The notes under the pieces were generated by a model, which did not search any database, was not told the DNA's origin, and saw nothing but the letters and a program-made list of their open reading frames with translations. A stretch of 64,000 nucleotides of DNA from Cryptomeria japonica (Eukaryota; Streptophyta; Pinopsida; Cupressales; Cupressaceae): positions 288,795,957 to 288,859,956 of the forward strand of contig NC_081410.1 of NCBI RefSeq assembly GCF_030272615.1. The letters are read 5' to 3'. The translations under genes and the position numbers were made by a program. Positions 35,573 through 47,303 of this stretch are shown one piece after another. Positions within the stretch are counted from its first letter, which is position 1. The number at the start of each line of letters is the position of its first letter.

Positions 35573-37962
35573 ATTGCCGATTTAGAGTCTATATACCTTG
35601 AAGTTCCTCTGAATTGTTCATCAGTCTTTACATTTGTACTCTCAACAATTTTCTACAATCTCTTGTTAAAACATCTATATGCCTTGATCTTAGATGAATA
35701 ACCAAGAAATATTCCTTCATCACTTCTAGGATCAAATTTGCCAATATACTTATCTCTTCTAATATAACATTTACTTCTAAAATTTTTGAAATACTTAAGA
35801 GTAGGAGTATTATCGAATCATAGTTCATGAGGGGTCTTACCGGTTTCACCTTTGATGTGAACTTTGTTGAATGTATAGACAACAGTGCTAACTGCTTCTC
35901 TCCAATACACATGTGGTAGATTTGCTTCTGATAACATACTTCTAGCTACATCCAAGATAGTTCTATTTTTCCTTTCAACAACCCCATTCTGTTGTGGTGT
36001 CCGAGGTGCTGATAACTGTCTTTTGATTCCATTCACTTCACATAATGTATTAAAGTCCTTAGATGTGAATTCTCCTCCTTGATCTGATCTTAAACATTTT
36101 ATTTTCTTACCGGTTTCATTTTCAACCATTGCTTTGAATAGTTTGAACTTACCAAGTGCTTCTAATTTTTCTCTAAAAAAAGTAACCCAACACATTCTAG
36201 AATAATCATCAATAATTAGCATGAAATATCTATCACCTTGTAAGCTTCTAGTTCTAGCTGGACCACATAAATCAGTGTGAATTAAGTCAAGAGCATTATT
36301 GGATTTTTCTGGAATACTTTTGAAACTAGCTCTAACTTGTTTTCCAAATTGACATTCCTTACAAATTGTATTCTGAGGTTTCACAATTTTAGGTAGATCT
36401 CTAACTGCCTTAGAAGTACTGATTTTTACCATGCAATCAAAATTTACATGACATAGTCTCTTATGCCATAACCAACTTTCATCTATATGTGCAATTAAGC
36501 ATGCCTTTTCACTGTTATTTAAATGAAAGATATTGCCTCTAGTCTGATTACCGGTTGCAATTTCCAAACCAGTTCTATTCATGATTTTGCATTTTCCATT
36601 TTTAAATTGTAGCTGAAATCCCTTCTCAACTAATTGACCAACACTTAAAAGATTATGCTTTAATCCTTCAATATAGTAGACATTGTCAGTGTTATGTTTA
36701 CCATCAAGAGATATTGAACCCTTACCTTTGATTGAACATGCTTTGTCATCTCCAAATCTTACTAAACCTCCATTGTATTCTTGAAAGTTCAAGAATTTAC
36801 CTTTGTCTCTTGTCATATGATGTGAGCATCCTAAGTCAATAATCCATTCATCCTTTATTTCAACTTTAGCTGCTAGGGCTTGTTCTACCGGTTGAGCAGT
36901 AGGTGCCGGTTGATCTTCTTTTATAGCAACAAAAACCCATCCATTGTTTGCTGGATCCTCATCAGAATCATCAGTCACACCTTCATCAGCAATGTAACAA
37001 GATTTGTCTTTGTTCTTTTTAAATCTGTATCTTTGATATTCAGGATTAGGCTTGTATGTTCTTCTAGCTTCTTCTCTTAGTCTAGCATGTCTATCAGGGC
37101 ATCTTGAAGCCATATGACCAATCTTATTGTAGTTAAAACATTTAAAGGGTGTTTTACCTTCATACTTACTTCCAATTGGACCTTTTGGCATTTTTCTTGC
37201 AAATAGTGCTTCAAGCTCTTCAAGCTCTTCATTCTCCCTTCTAGATTCTTCAAGTTCTCTTGCATAAAAGGCTCTCCAGTCTGATTTGTCAAATGATGGA
37301 GTAGATGATGTTGAGGCTTTAAAGGCCAAATCAGTCTTTATAGTAGCAACAGGACCAAATTCCTCAATTTCAAAGGCTGAAAGTTTTCCAATCAATGTAT
37401 CCCTAGTTACTGATGTATTAGGTATTGTTCTTAACTCATTTATAGCGGTAACCTTCATTTTATATGCCGGTGGAAAACCTCTTAAGGTTTTTGAAACAAT
37501 TTCATCCTCACTCAGAGTTCCTCCACAACATTTAATACCCAAAATAATTTCATTTACTCTTTCCATAAAAGCAGAAATCCTTTCATCTTCTTCCATTTTC
37601 AGATGTTCATACCTAACTTGGAAGCTTTCAAGCTTTGCAATTTTGATTGTGGAATCTCCTTCATTTAGTGTTTCCAAATGATCTCAAATAGCTTTAGCAG
37701 TAGACCTATCTGATAATCCCATGATTTGTTGATCTGATAATGTGCTCAAAAGTGCTTCTCTTGCTTTGCAATCATTCTCTTCATCTTTGGCTAAAGTAGT
37801 TGGAGTAGTCGGACCAGCTACAACAATAGTATAACCATTTTTTGTAACTTCCCAGATGTCTTTACCGATGCAATTCAGGTGTGTCTCCATTCTAATCTTC
37901 CATATCCTATAGTTGGTTCCATCAAGTTTAGGACTGTCCTTCTTGAAATAATTAGTAGACAT
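35573..37962 (-). pseudogene. gag-pol: copia gag-protease-integrase polyprotein
   Basis: Starts MSTNYFKKDSPKLDGTNY at 37962 with the copia gag opening. A TGA at 37684-37686 replaces the Trp of AIWDHLE, and the frame then runs open for 619 codons from 37677. Numbering that frame: a CCHC knuckle at 180-193 with its second Cys changed to Tyr; protease WIIDLGCSHHMT at 278-289, with the usual DSG changed to DLG; integrase zinc region 404-442 (HKRLCH, CKECQ); and catalytic Asp 469, Asp 532 and Glu 568 with 35 residues between the last two, all intact. A TGA at 35813-35815 (Trp expected) and a TAG at 35653-35655 follow, then the frameshift near 35575. The protease and nucleocapsid changes would cripple it even if the stops were read through. 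Confidence 0.94.
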
Positions 37963-38004
37963 TGGATCTCCTCAAGTTGTTAAACTTCTGCTAAAGAGGG
38001 CTAA

Positions 38005-38016
38005 GCTTTGATACCA
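38005..38016 (-). other. primer-binding site, initiator Met-tRNA type
   Basis: TGGTATCAAAGC on the minus strand, two bases after the 5' LTR. It has one mismatch to the common plant copia form TGGTATCAGAGC. Confidence 0.88.
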
Positions 38017-38018
38017 AT

Positions 38019-39073
38019 TGTTAGGTCCCAAAGACAACTGAGAGGGGGGGGGGGTGTTGAATCAGTTGTCAAATAAATTCAAACCAAAAACTTATTAACC
38101 AACTTAATGCTTAATACTGGTAAAACAATTAAGTATGCCGGTAGATAGTGTTAACAATAAATTGCTATACTGGTAAGGATTAATGCATGAAACATAAACA
38201 TAAAGTCATCCACAACACATGACACCAATATTTGTATGTGGAAACCCTATAAGGGGAAAAACCATGGTGGGAAACCTTACCCACAATTAGATGATACTAC
38301 TGCATATAGTAAGTGTACATAAATGGGGTCTGCACATGCAGAAAGGCCAGAGCTTATTGCTCAATCATAAAATGGGAGTCACTCTAACTATAGTTGTATG
38401 GTTAAATCCAATAAGAATGTACTGCACAAAATAACATCTTCATATGCTTGATTCAGTACTGGTGTAATGCTGATATGCTTCTACAAAAACCTAACTTCAC
38501 CTTCAAATGATGTCTTCATGTATATCCCTGCTTGATCTCACATATACCTTCACTTAATTCTTTTCGCATTCCACACTTGATCTTACAAATAAGATCTTAC
38601 ATTTATACCATACCCTAAGACCAATTTTAGTAGGTCGACTCTACAAGATATTACAATAAAAACATTTTACATACAATACAATATCCGATGCAATAACCGA
38701 TTGAACATGTCGGCTTAATGCATTTACAACAATAATAAATCATCTCCATAGTGTGCCATGCTAATCTAAAAAAGATAAACCTGCCAGTGTAACCCTAGAT
38801 AACCTGGACCTATTTGCCGGTAAAAGCAAATATGCAAATATGAATATACCAATGATTATTTCTTCAAAATAAAGTGTCAACATGATGTCTTCGAAATTAC
38901 CTAGTGTCTTCCATATCATTCTAGGTACCGGTGAACAATATATCCTACCAGTGAATCATATTCCTGTAATTGTTGCACAGTTTACTGCTTGTCGGTGAAT
39001 GTTGTTGGATCTCCAAAGTAGGTGTATTAGTAGGTGTTGACATCAATGAAAAAACCATACCAAAATACCAACA
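38019..39073 (-). repeat. 5' LTR of the copia element
   Basis: Direct repeat of 32380-33438 with few differences. The G-run is 11 long here. The plus-strand GGGGAAAAACCATGGTGGGAAA near 38255 is the reverse of the GTTTTTCCC...GGGTTTTCC pair of the truncated element. Confidence 0.94.
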
Positions 39074-40899
39074 GTCTTCACCTGCCAAAATTCATTTTCT
39101 AGAAAGCTTTAAAACCCTCTCCATGCCACACTTCCACCTCATGCACAGGCTGAATTTGTTTGGAATTTTTGCAGGTAACCACGCACTACGCAACAAGGAG
39201 GAATTGGACATGGGCCTACCAACTTTGAAATTTCTAAGACTCTCAACCACGCAGGGAGGATGCTAACTGGCATATCACATGCCAATTACAATTGCTAGAG
39301 TTTCACGTGGCCTCCAAATGCCAAAATGGGGGTTAGTTGCTGGTAAGGGTCATAGAATTTGGTTTGCACTTACCAAGTGCATTTGCATTTTTTAATGTCT
39401 CTTCTCTTTTGCTAAAGGAGGATTTGGCATTAAACTTGCCAATTTGAAATTTCCTAGAGTTCTATTAGCATCTTGAACTCTTATGTTTACCTTCAAACAT
39501 ATTTGTCTGCAAACCATTCTTGTGTCTCCTTGAAGCACGTTTTAATAGTAGACAGTGTCAAATCAGTACAATCCACATAACCCTTAGATGTCTTTGATAT
39601 CTTCCCCACTTTGACATATTTTTCTTTTTTGACCATGAATGATTTAACTAAAACTTCAGCATCTCCTCCAAAGTGGTAAAACAAAATCATAAGTCAAGTT
39701 GGTCCCCAAAAGTGGATCTAGCTAAAAAAAAATTATTTTCATACAACTGACCCTTGAAATGCCTCAAGCACCTTGAACATACCTCTGGAGTTGATCGATA
39801 CAATTTTTTGATCATTGAACTGTGTTTTGCAACTCACTGGCAACTGTGCCACATTTTTGCATTTAAACCCAAAGATGCATTTTAAAAATTGGTCAAAACA
39901 CCCTTTTGTACCTCGCTCACTGGAAGACATACTATTTGATATACTGGCATTCACTCTGCTAAACCATTTCTCATGACGGATCCCAGGTGAAGAAATATCA
40001 ATGCACAAAGATGACCAAATAGCTCTGTCAGCACTATGAATGTGAAAATCAATGTGCAGGGACCACAAAGTGCACACATTAAAAATTTCAAATCGTCTTC
40101 ATGGATCCCCAAATCTAGGGATAGATACTTTGAAGTACAAGGAAGACCATGGAATGATCGGTTTGACCAAAAGGCTGATAGGGTGAAAATGGTGAGCTCA
40201 CAAAATTAGCCACTTTAACAGATGCAACAATGCAAAGTGCATAAAACTGAACAAAATGGCTCAAGAAACCATCTTGGAAAACTGATCAAACGGATTGGTC
40301 AGGGCTTGAAACTGGAGATATAGCTTGTCTTTCATACGAGAAATAGCCCAGAATAAACATATTGACATCAAATTCACTGGGGTAACTTTTACACATGTGC
40401 AAAGTGGTGCTCTGATTGGCTATTAAAATAGGGAATTATGCAAACAATACAAATTGCAAATGAATTGAGCTTGCCAAGCTAAGCAAATGGATTCGTAAAG
40501 ACTTGAAACTTGGCATGTGGACTCACCTATATGCATAAAATTCAATGCAATTTAAATTTTATCATGATGATCAACTGGGCAAAAGATATAGGCGCTCAAA
40601 GTAGGCCACTTAATAAAATCTGAATTTGTGCATAGAACAACTTTCAGTCCACCCCTTGAAAAGGGTACTTGATAAACTGATCCAAACTGAATTCTGAAAG
40701 TTGTTGAGCACTTCATAGGCTAAATGGAAGGTGTAGGACCCATTTCCCAAGCTTTGCCCCTTGACAATCAACTGGCTCCATTTTACATGCCACAAAATAG
40801 GCCTCTCAGGTTGATTCACTAAGTGGTCATTTGAAATTGCAGATGCAAATTTTTTAAAATGGGCCTCTCAAATTTTCCAAATTTTTATGAGTCCCAATA
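39074..40899. repeat. large LTR, copy A2, right part
   Basis: Resumes LTR A2 after the copia insertion, beginning with the second GTCTT. It matches 23861-25685 of A1 and 53840-55659 of A3. Ends GTCCCAATA. Confidence 0.82.
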
Positions 40900-43269
40900 G
40901 TGGCTCTGATTGGGAATGGTTAATTGCAAGATCAACACAAGAATCTAGAATCTTTGGTAGAGCAGAAGAACCCAAAAACACATCACTTCTCTTCTTTTAA
41001 ATTCTTCAATGAGCTTTACTCTCCAAAATAGGGGTTCCTTATTCTACCCAAACAATAGGGTACTTTATTGAAAACCACACAACTGAAGCAAAGCAACTAT
41101 GCAAAGATATAATTTTATTTACATATGGCCCCAGGCCATCAAAAATGGAATCAATGCTTACCTCTATCAAACACATGATTCTCATTTCCGTGAATCAAGG
41201 GTAAGCTGGAAGTTTCATTTACATTTGCTTGATCATAGACACTACAACTTCTCATCAGCTCATCACATAAAATATAGTCAACATATTGGTAATCATTCAA
41301 TCTTTGAAAAAAACCCACCCCTAAATGTTGATCATCAAATGACACATAACTGTCATATTGTTTACAATTATTTCCCAACTGAAAACAAAAGTAACCCAGC
41401 TCCATCTGATCACTGGGAACATCAGGCACATGCTGATTGCTAGTTTGCACAAATGGAAAACACCCATGCATAACATTGGCTTGTGAACTAGAGAGGAGCT
41501 TTGCCTCATAAAATGACTGCATTTGATCTTGATAATCTCAATTTCTATTAGCACTTTGCAAACATGGAAATATATCATCAACTAATGGTTCATTAACCAC
41601 TTGCAACTTTGGGAAAACAAATTTAGATTTGTCTTTCTCCTTAAGACCAAGATCAACATAAGATTTAAATTCTGCATTCATATCAACATATGAATCCACA
41701 TCATTACATCTATCAATCTTATATGTATTTTCATCTTGTCTACTATGCAACTCAAATGTAGGAAAAAAACAAATATCATATGTATCATACTTCACACCCT
41801 CAAGATTATCATCAGTATCAAAACATATACTGATTGGGTATGAGAGATTGGGGACACTTTTGGATGCATACTTCTAAAGATTAGAAGCTAAGAGTTCTGA
41901 AATTTGTTCACTACTTAGTGAACCTTCTCCTTCATTTTCATTTTCCTTGGCTTCATCTTATGTGCTCTAAACATTGTCCCAATCTATGCAGGGCATTAAA
42001 TCTTTTGTGCTTATGTCTTCATGCACATTTATTTTATCATTACAACAACTTGCATCTGCATCATAACCTTTATCATGTTGATCATAACATGTCGCTATAT
42101 GTTGCAACATAGTTTCATAACCTTGGTTGCAAACACTTTGTGGATTGAAATTAACAATATGGTGATCTATATCATTCAGATCTGAAACCTCAATGGGCTC
42201 ATGATTATTTGAACAACCTATGTTCTCACAATTTTCTTCTTGCTCTGATTACACATCTGGACTGTCATGCTGAGAATAAGAGTCATGTTCAATATCATAA
42301 GAGGTATATCTGCTCACGGATTCATCTCCATCACTATACTCAATACTATGTGCATTTTCAAATTTAGTCATTTCAATCTCATCTATCCATTCTTTAATAC
42401 ATGCAACACTTTCTTCTCTCATGGTTGTAGACCAATTAATTGAGTTAGCCTCATCAAGCTCTAAGAATAACTCAATCTAAACAGACTCATAGGGTCTAGC
42501 ATCAGCTGGAAGCTCATTTAATGCAATGACAAATAATTCATAAAAATATATTATGATTCTTCATTCCTCTTCCCTACCTTCTTTCTTAGAAACAAAATGC
42601 ACTTTTCTTGGATCTTTTGAAGATTTATTTCAATCTCCCTATCAATGTCTTCCAAATTTGACAAAGAAATTTTAGATCTAGGAACCACATCTACTGAACC
42701 ATTACTTGGACAATGCATCTTACTGTTTTACACTCTCTTTTCAAATAATATGCAGCCATTAATTTCATAACTAGACATACTTCTCACAATTTTTCTTACT
42801 GAAAACCTTTTAAAACACGAAGTATGTAAAGTGCAAATTTCCTTTCCTTTCAATGGTGACCTTTTCACCTAATAAGGAACAAATAATTATCTCAACAATG
42901 AAGAATACCTGGAGTAAATTTGCTGCTGCTGCTCACTTCACTTCTGACTGGAAATTTGAAGAACACCTCCAAATCTCAGGTTCGTTCTTACAAAGTAGCC
43001 ATCTCCTTGAAGAGGAATAAAATTTAACCACTGATCTTCACTCTGAAACACTTTCAGATTTTTGGGTACTTGACACACAATAGAGTCCCATAATATTTTC
43101 AAATTTCACTGCAACAAAACTTTCCAGGATACACACTTTCAAATCTCAAAATCATTTTAAGATTTTTTAGACTTCTAAAACTCTTCCCTGAATGAATTTT
43201 GGCTAAACTCATGGATTTGACTTGACAAAAAATTTACATCATTCTCCTGAAAGGAGTAGCCATTTTTTT
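40900..43269. other. interior region B2 of the LTR array
   Basis: Second copy of the 2.4-kb interior, collinear with B1 with scattered substitutions and small indels. It contains a more damaged copy of the minus-strand ORF. Confidence 0.75.
41151..42718 (-). pseudogene. unrecognised ORF of the array interior, copy 2
   Basis: Starts with the same MHCPSNGSV at 42718. A 24-bp in-frame deletion between two ACATCT words removes eight codons near 42690, a one-base loss near 42550 shifts the frame, and a TAA stands for Tyr near 42252. Downstream parts are readable again at 41538-41795 and 41151-41522. Some positions that are stops in copy 1 are sense here (Tyr near 41790; Ser-Gln near 41490). Comparing the copies therefore supports a single ancestral frame of about 490 codons. 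Function is unknown. Confidence 0.65.
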
Positions 43270-45940
43270 TGTTCTAAGAAATGAGCAAACCAAGTTCACC
43301 TGCAATCTATCTATGAAATAGCCAACTTCATATGCTGAAGAACTTCAAGGCTTGGAGACCATTAGAAGGATTTGAATCCTTCTACTCTTCAGGCTCTACA
43401 AAACCTAGGTGGGTGTACCTTTGATGCATTGAATCAGACTCATTACCCACATATGATAGCATAAATAAAAGCAGATAGATCTCATAAGGCTTAACAACTA
43501 GGAGGTTACTCCAAATGGGCTAGATCTACATTGACATCTCAACTAAGTTGAAGCATGGGATAGGTCGAACACGCTAAAACTAAAAACATAAAAGTAAATG
43601 GATATTTGATTTTTCAAAATCTCTGAGAATCCCCATAATCTGCAAGACCAGTGCCTTATCCAAGGGAATAGAGTCATACATCAAACCGCAAATGAAAAAC
43701 ATCTACTACAAATCCATCTTCATCATTAAATATTTCTGCATGAATTCCTTGCATAAATGTATTACTCAACTCATTCACAAAATCATCAGATCTTGAAAAA
43801 ATATTCCATTATTAATTATTGATTAGAGAATTTAAATTCTTCCTTGAACAATGCCTTCAAACAATCACAACAATCTCCTTGAGATGACAAATTCCAGCCT
43901 CCTTGACGATTTAATTTTTAACAAAGAAATATATATGTAGAGACAATTTTGTGTGAATTTATGCATGCCTTACATACATATAAACCTGCAAATAGAAACA
44001 CCTACAACAAGAAGATATACTCCATTACTTGAAAGAAGACATTACACTATACTAACTCTGGAGAAACTCAGAATTGGAAACCAAGATTATGGATCCTTGC
44101 TCCCAAAAATATGAAACCCTTTCAAATGAGAAGAATTTTGAATAAAATGAAAGAGGGAAAATATCAAATCAGATTTCATTTGAGAAGGACAACTATCCCA
44201 AATCTTCTTCCTGTTACCAAATTTTTCACATGCCAAATTTAGTGCCCAAATGAAGCCTTGCATTCATTCATTTTGAAAATATCAAATCATGAACTAGGGA
44301 GAAATGCACTATTTTTGTTTAACTTGTTTGCTTCATGTGCAGATACAGGAAAGTAAGACAATATGTGGGTTAAAATGTTGCTCCCATGAGGGTTGAGCTT
44401 AGTATGTTGTAGACCATAGAGATATTTATGCTCCATTGCATATTAAATAGCATGGCCTATTAAGCAGGAAGAAGATTTATCCCACATTGGTCGGGGGGAG
44501 GAGCATTTTTGTATTTAAAGCTGAAGTCAAATATAACTATAGTGTTAAAGCTTACGAGATTTCGACAAGAAGTTTCTCATCACCCCGTGGACCCCGCATG
44601 CACGCACATCTCAAGGCATCTTAATTTTGTGACCGGCTGGCCAAAAGAGGTTAAAGGTCGAGCAAGTCAGTAAAGATAGGATGCAGATCACAGAGATCTA
44701 ATGATTGTTGCTATGTCGCAATGACAAGATGCACACCGAATTATCATCGCAACTTGGAGACTGATGATGTGGTAGAACAAGGAGTAAAGATCGACCATCA
44801 GATCAAGAGAGATCAAACAACAGAGTGACATTCTGGGGCTATGCATGACTGTCACTTTACCACAATTGTGAAGTGCCCAGAATGAATACCCTCGTGAGAG
44901 CAAATGAGGATGCGCCACATGGTAGAGAGAAGACAAAGAACCATGAGTAGACCAAGAGTAAATATCAAGAATATTTGATCATATCCAATGGTGATCGCAT
45001 AGATCTGACATTGGTTTAGCATTCACAAGTCATTCTAGTTTCATTTTTTATTTTTTCTACCTCTTTTCTCAGTAAAGATTTAGAGTTATTCAAAGGGAAC
45101 CAACCCTTCATCTGGAGGTTAATTCCCACTATAGGCAACCCATAGGCCTGAGAATTATCCCATGTGTCACCAAGTTGCTTGAGCTTTCAGCTTGTGGACT
45201 ATGGGTGCAATTTGTGTGACAATACTACAAGTTATGGCTCACACACTTGGGCTGCTAAAACTCTTCTGTGACAGACTAAAAAAACACTTCTGAAATCTTG
45301 AGGTAACTACCCTCAAAATACTTGACATGTGTTGCAACTGACTGTAGAAACAAACTTCTCATTTTGAGAGCTTTCCAACAATATAAAACACTTGTATATT
45401 TGGGCAAAAAATAACCCTTAGGCGAATTAATCACTTATGCAGATCCATCATTTAAATATTTTGAATTTCCACTATAGTCTGAACTATATTAATTAACTTC
45501 GATTTTTTACCATTTTCCACCTGATTTCTGCCATGTGGCATGCTATGATTTGCTTGCAGATCCATCAAGATGACACCTCACCTGCCACTGGACTGCCATC
45601 GGATCGCCACCTTAGTAGTCAATTATCCGCAATCCGTAACTAGAGTGCATCTTTGCATAGCGAATCAATGACCACCGTTGATCTGCCTTAGACCTGCTTG
45701 CCTAAGCTGCTTCCTTCTAGTGGGTCCCACTACTTGGTCACCAAGTCGTGATGGTTAACCATTGTGCATCTCTCCATTGCGGTATAGCGACAACCGTTGA
45801 TCCATCTGCAACTTGCTCACTAGTTAATTCACCCTTTTTCTGTAAAACTTGGTTACCTTGGGATGCATGTACTCGTGTGGGGTCCACTAGATCACTAAGA
45901 AACCTCTTGTCAAAAAACCTTAAGCTTTGACACTATAGAA
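43270..45940. repeat. large LTR, copy A3, left part
   Basis: Matches A2 from 28080. It lacks A2 segments 29275-29445 and about 30018-31118. It is interrupted at 45941 by the pol-less copia-like element and continues at 53501. Confidence 0.8.
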
Positions 45941-47012
45941 TGATGAATACTAAGAAGGGGGGTGAATTAGTACGCCAAAAATCTTCGCACTTAAACACTT
46001 TGTAAGACTAGCAGTAAACCGGTAAAACAGTTTAATAGACAAACCAGTTAACAAACATGCAAACCAAATAGCTAATAATGCATTTACCCACAGAAGAACA
46101 AACACCATAACACAAGATATTTTGACGTGGAAACTCAAATGGGAAAAACCACGGTGAGATGGAACTCACAAGTCACTATTTGCAGAATAGGAACTAGATT
46201 GGTTAAGGTCAGTGTTCTTTACCAGAACAGATCCTGTTAGGAATATCAATCTCTGTTAGGAGACAAGTCCTATTAAAGACTACCTTGCTAGAGGATTTTA
46301 GATCCACAAGTGTGAACCACCTTGTAAGAGGATTTATAAGAGGCTTTTGGGCCTACCCGGTTAAGGGCTACAAACTTGTCAAAGATGTGAGTAATCAACA
46401 AGTGTTTGATCTAGCTAATAGCACTAACTGCTCGGTTAGATCCTTGATAGCTCATTCTTAATGCATTATTGCATTACTTTAGTCTTCTACACATTCATAA
46501 TCTCTCTAACTCCTCAACCACCTTAAACCCTAGCTGCAATATCAACTATCGCAACAACAATAACAACAACAACCAAAAAACCCTAGATAGGATGTCCTTA
46601 TAAAGGAAACTAATTTCATGTCGGTCCAATAGGATTACATAACAATTTCCTAGGTTCAATGAACCTAGACATACTAGGTAATACGTCACAAAAAGCATCA
46701 CTATAGTATCGACACCGTCAAACAATCGGTGGGTATCTCATCACAAAGTATTACCGTTTCATACAAAGTGCCGGTTGCCAGTTCGAAAAAAATGAAGACT
46801 GGTAGAAATGTGTTATGCCGCTTTAAACCCTCATACCGCTTGAGGTCAACATGCCGCTTCAGACCAGGAAACACAATCTGCAAAACATCAATAGTCTAAA
46901 GACCATAATACAACATATCGGTTGTGTTTTAACTCATACATATAAAGAGGATCTCAATGCAAGTGTGTGTCCATCAATGACAATCACAACATAAAAATAA
47001 AAAATGCCAACA
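45941..47012 (-). repeat. 3' LTR of the pol-less copia-like element
   Basis: Plus-strand sequence from TGATGAATACTAAG to AAAATGCCAACA. The G-run near the left end is only six long, against 13 in the other LTR. Confidence 0.9.
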
Positions 47013-47024
47013 ATCTCCCCCTTT
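47013..47024 (-). other. polypurine tract
   Basis: AAAGGGGGAGAT on the minus strand, identical to that of the autonomous copia element and of the truncated one. Confidence 0.88.
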
Positions 47025-47303
47025 GGCATTGGTGGCAACACTTAGGAAAATAAAATTTTGACATCTAAGTGTTTTACAACAAAATCATGCCATTAGCAAA
47101 ATTGCTTCCCCTAAGCATATACACTATCCCTTTGACAATACAATGTATAACAATTTTGCATAAACATTGAGATATACAGAGCATATAATCAAAATTTGAT
47201 TACCAGATACTTCTCCAAATAGAATTCTTCTCCCTCTTTGCCAACAATGACAATGTATGACTGAACAACCCTGTTTTCATTTGATATTACAAATAATAAA
47301 AGT

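Larger units (their letters stand above)
32375..39078 (-). mobile_element. Ty1/copia retrotransposon, nearly complete
   Basis: LTRs at 32380-33438 (3') and 38019-39073 (5') are flanked by a perfect GTCTT duplication (32375-32379 and 39074-39078). On the minus strand the order is LTR, Met-type primer-binding site, gag, protease, integrase, RT, RNase H, polypurine tract, LTR. Integrase before RT defines Ty1/copia. Only six in-frame stops and one frameshift were found in about 4.2 kb of coding sequence, and the LTRs differ by a few percent. It is the youngest-looking insertion in the window. Confidence 0.95.
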
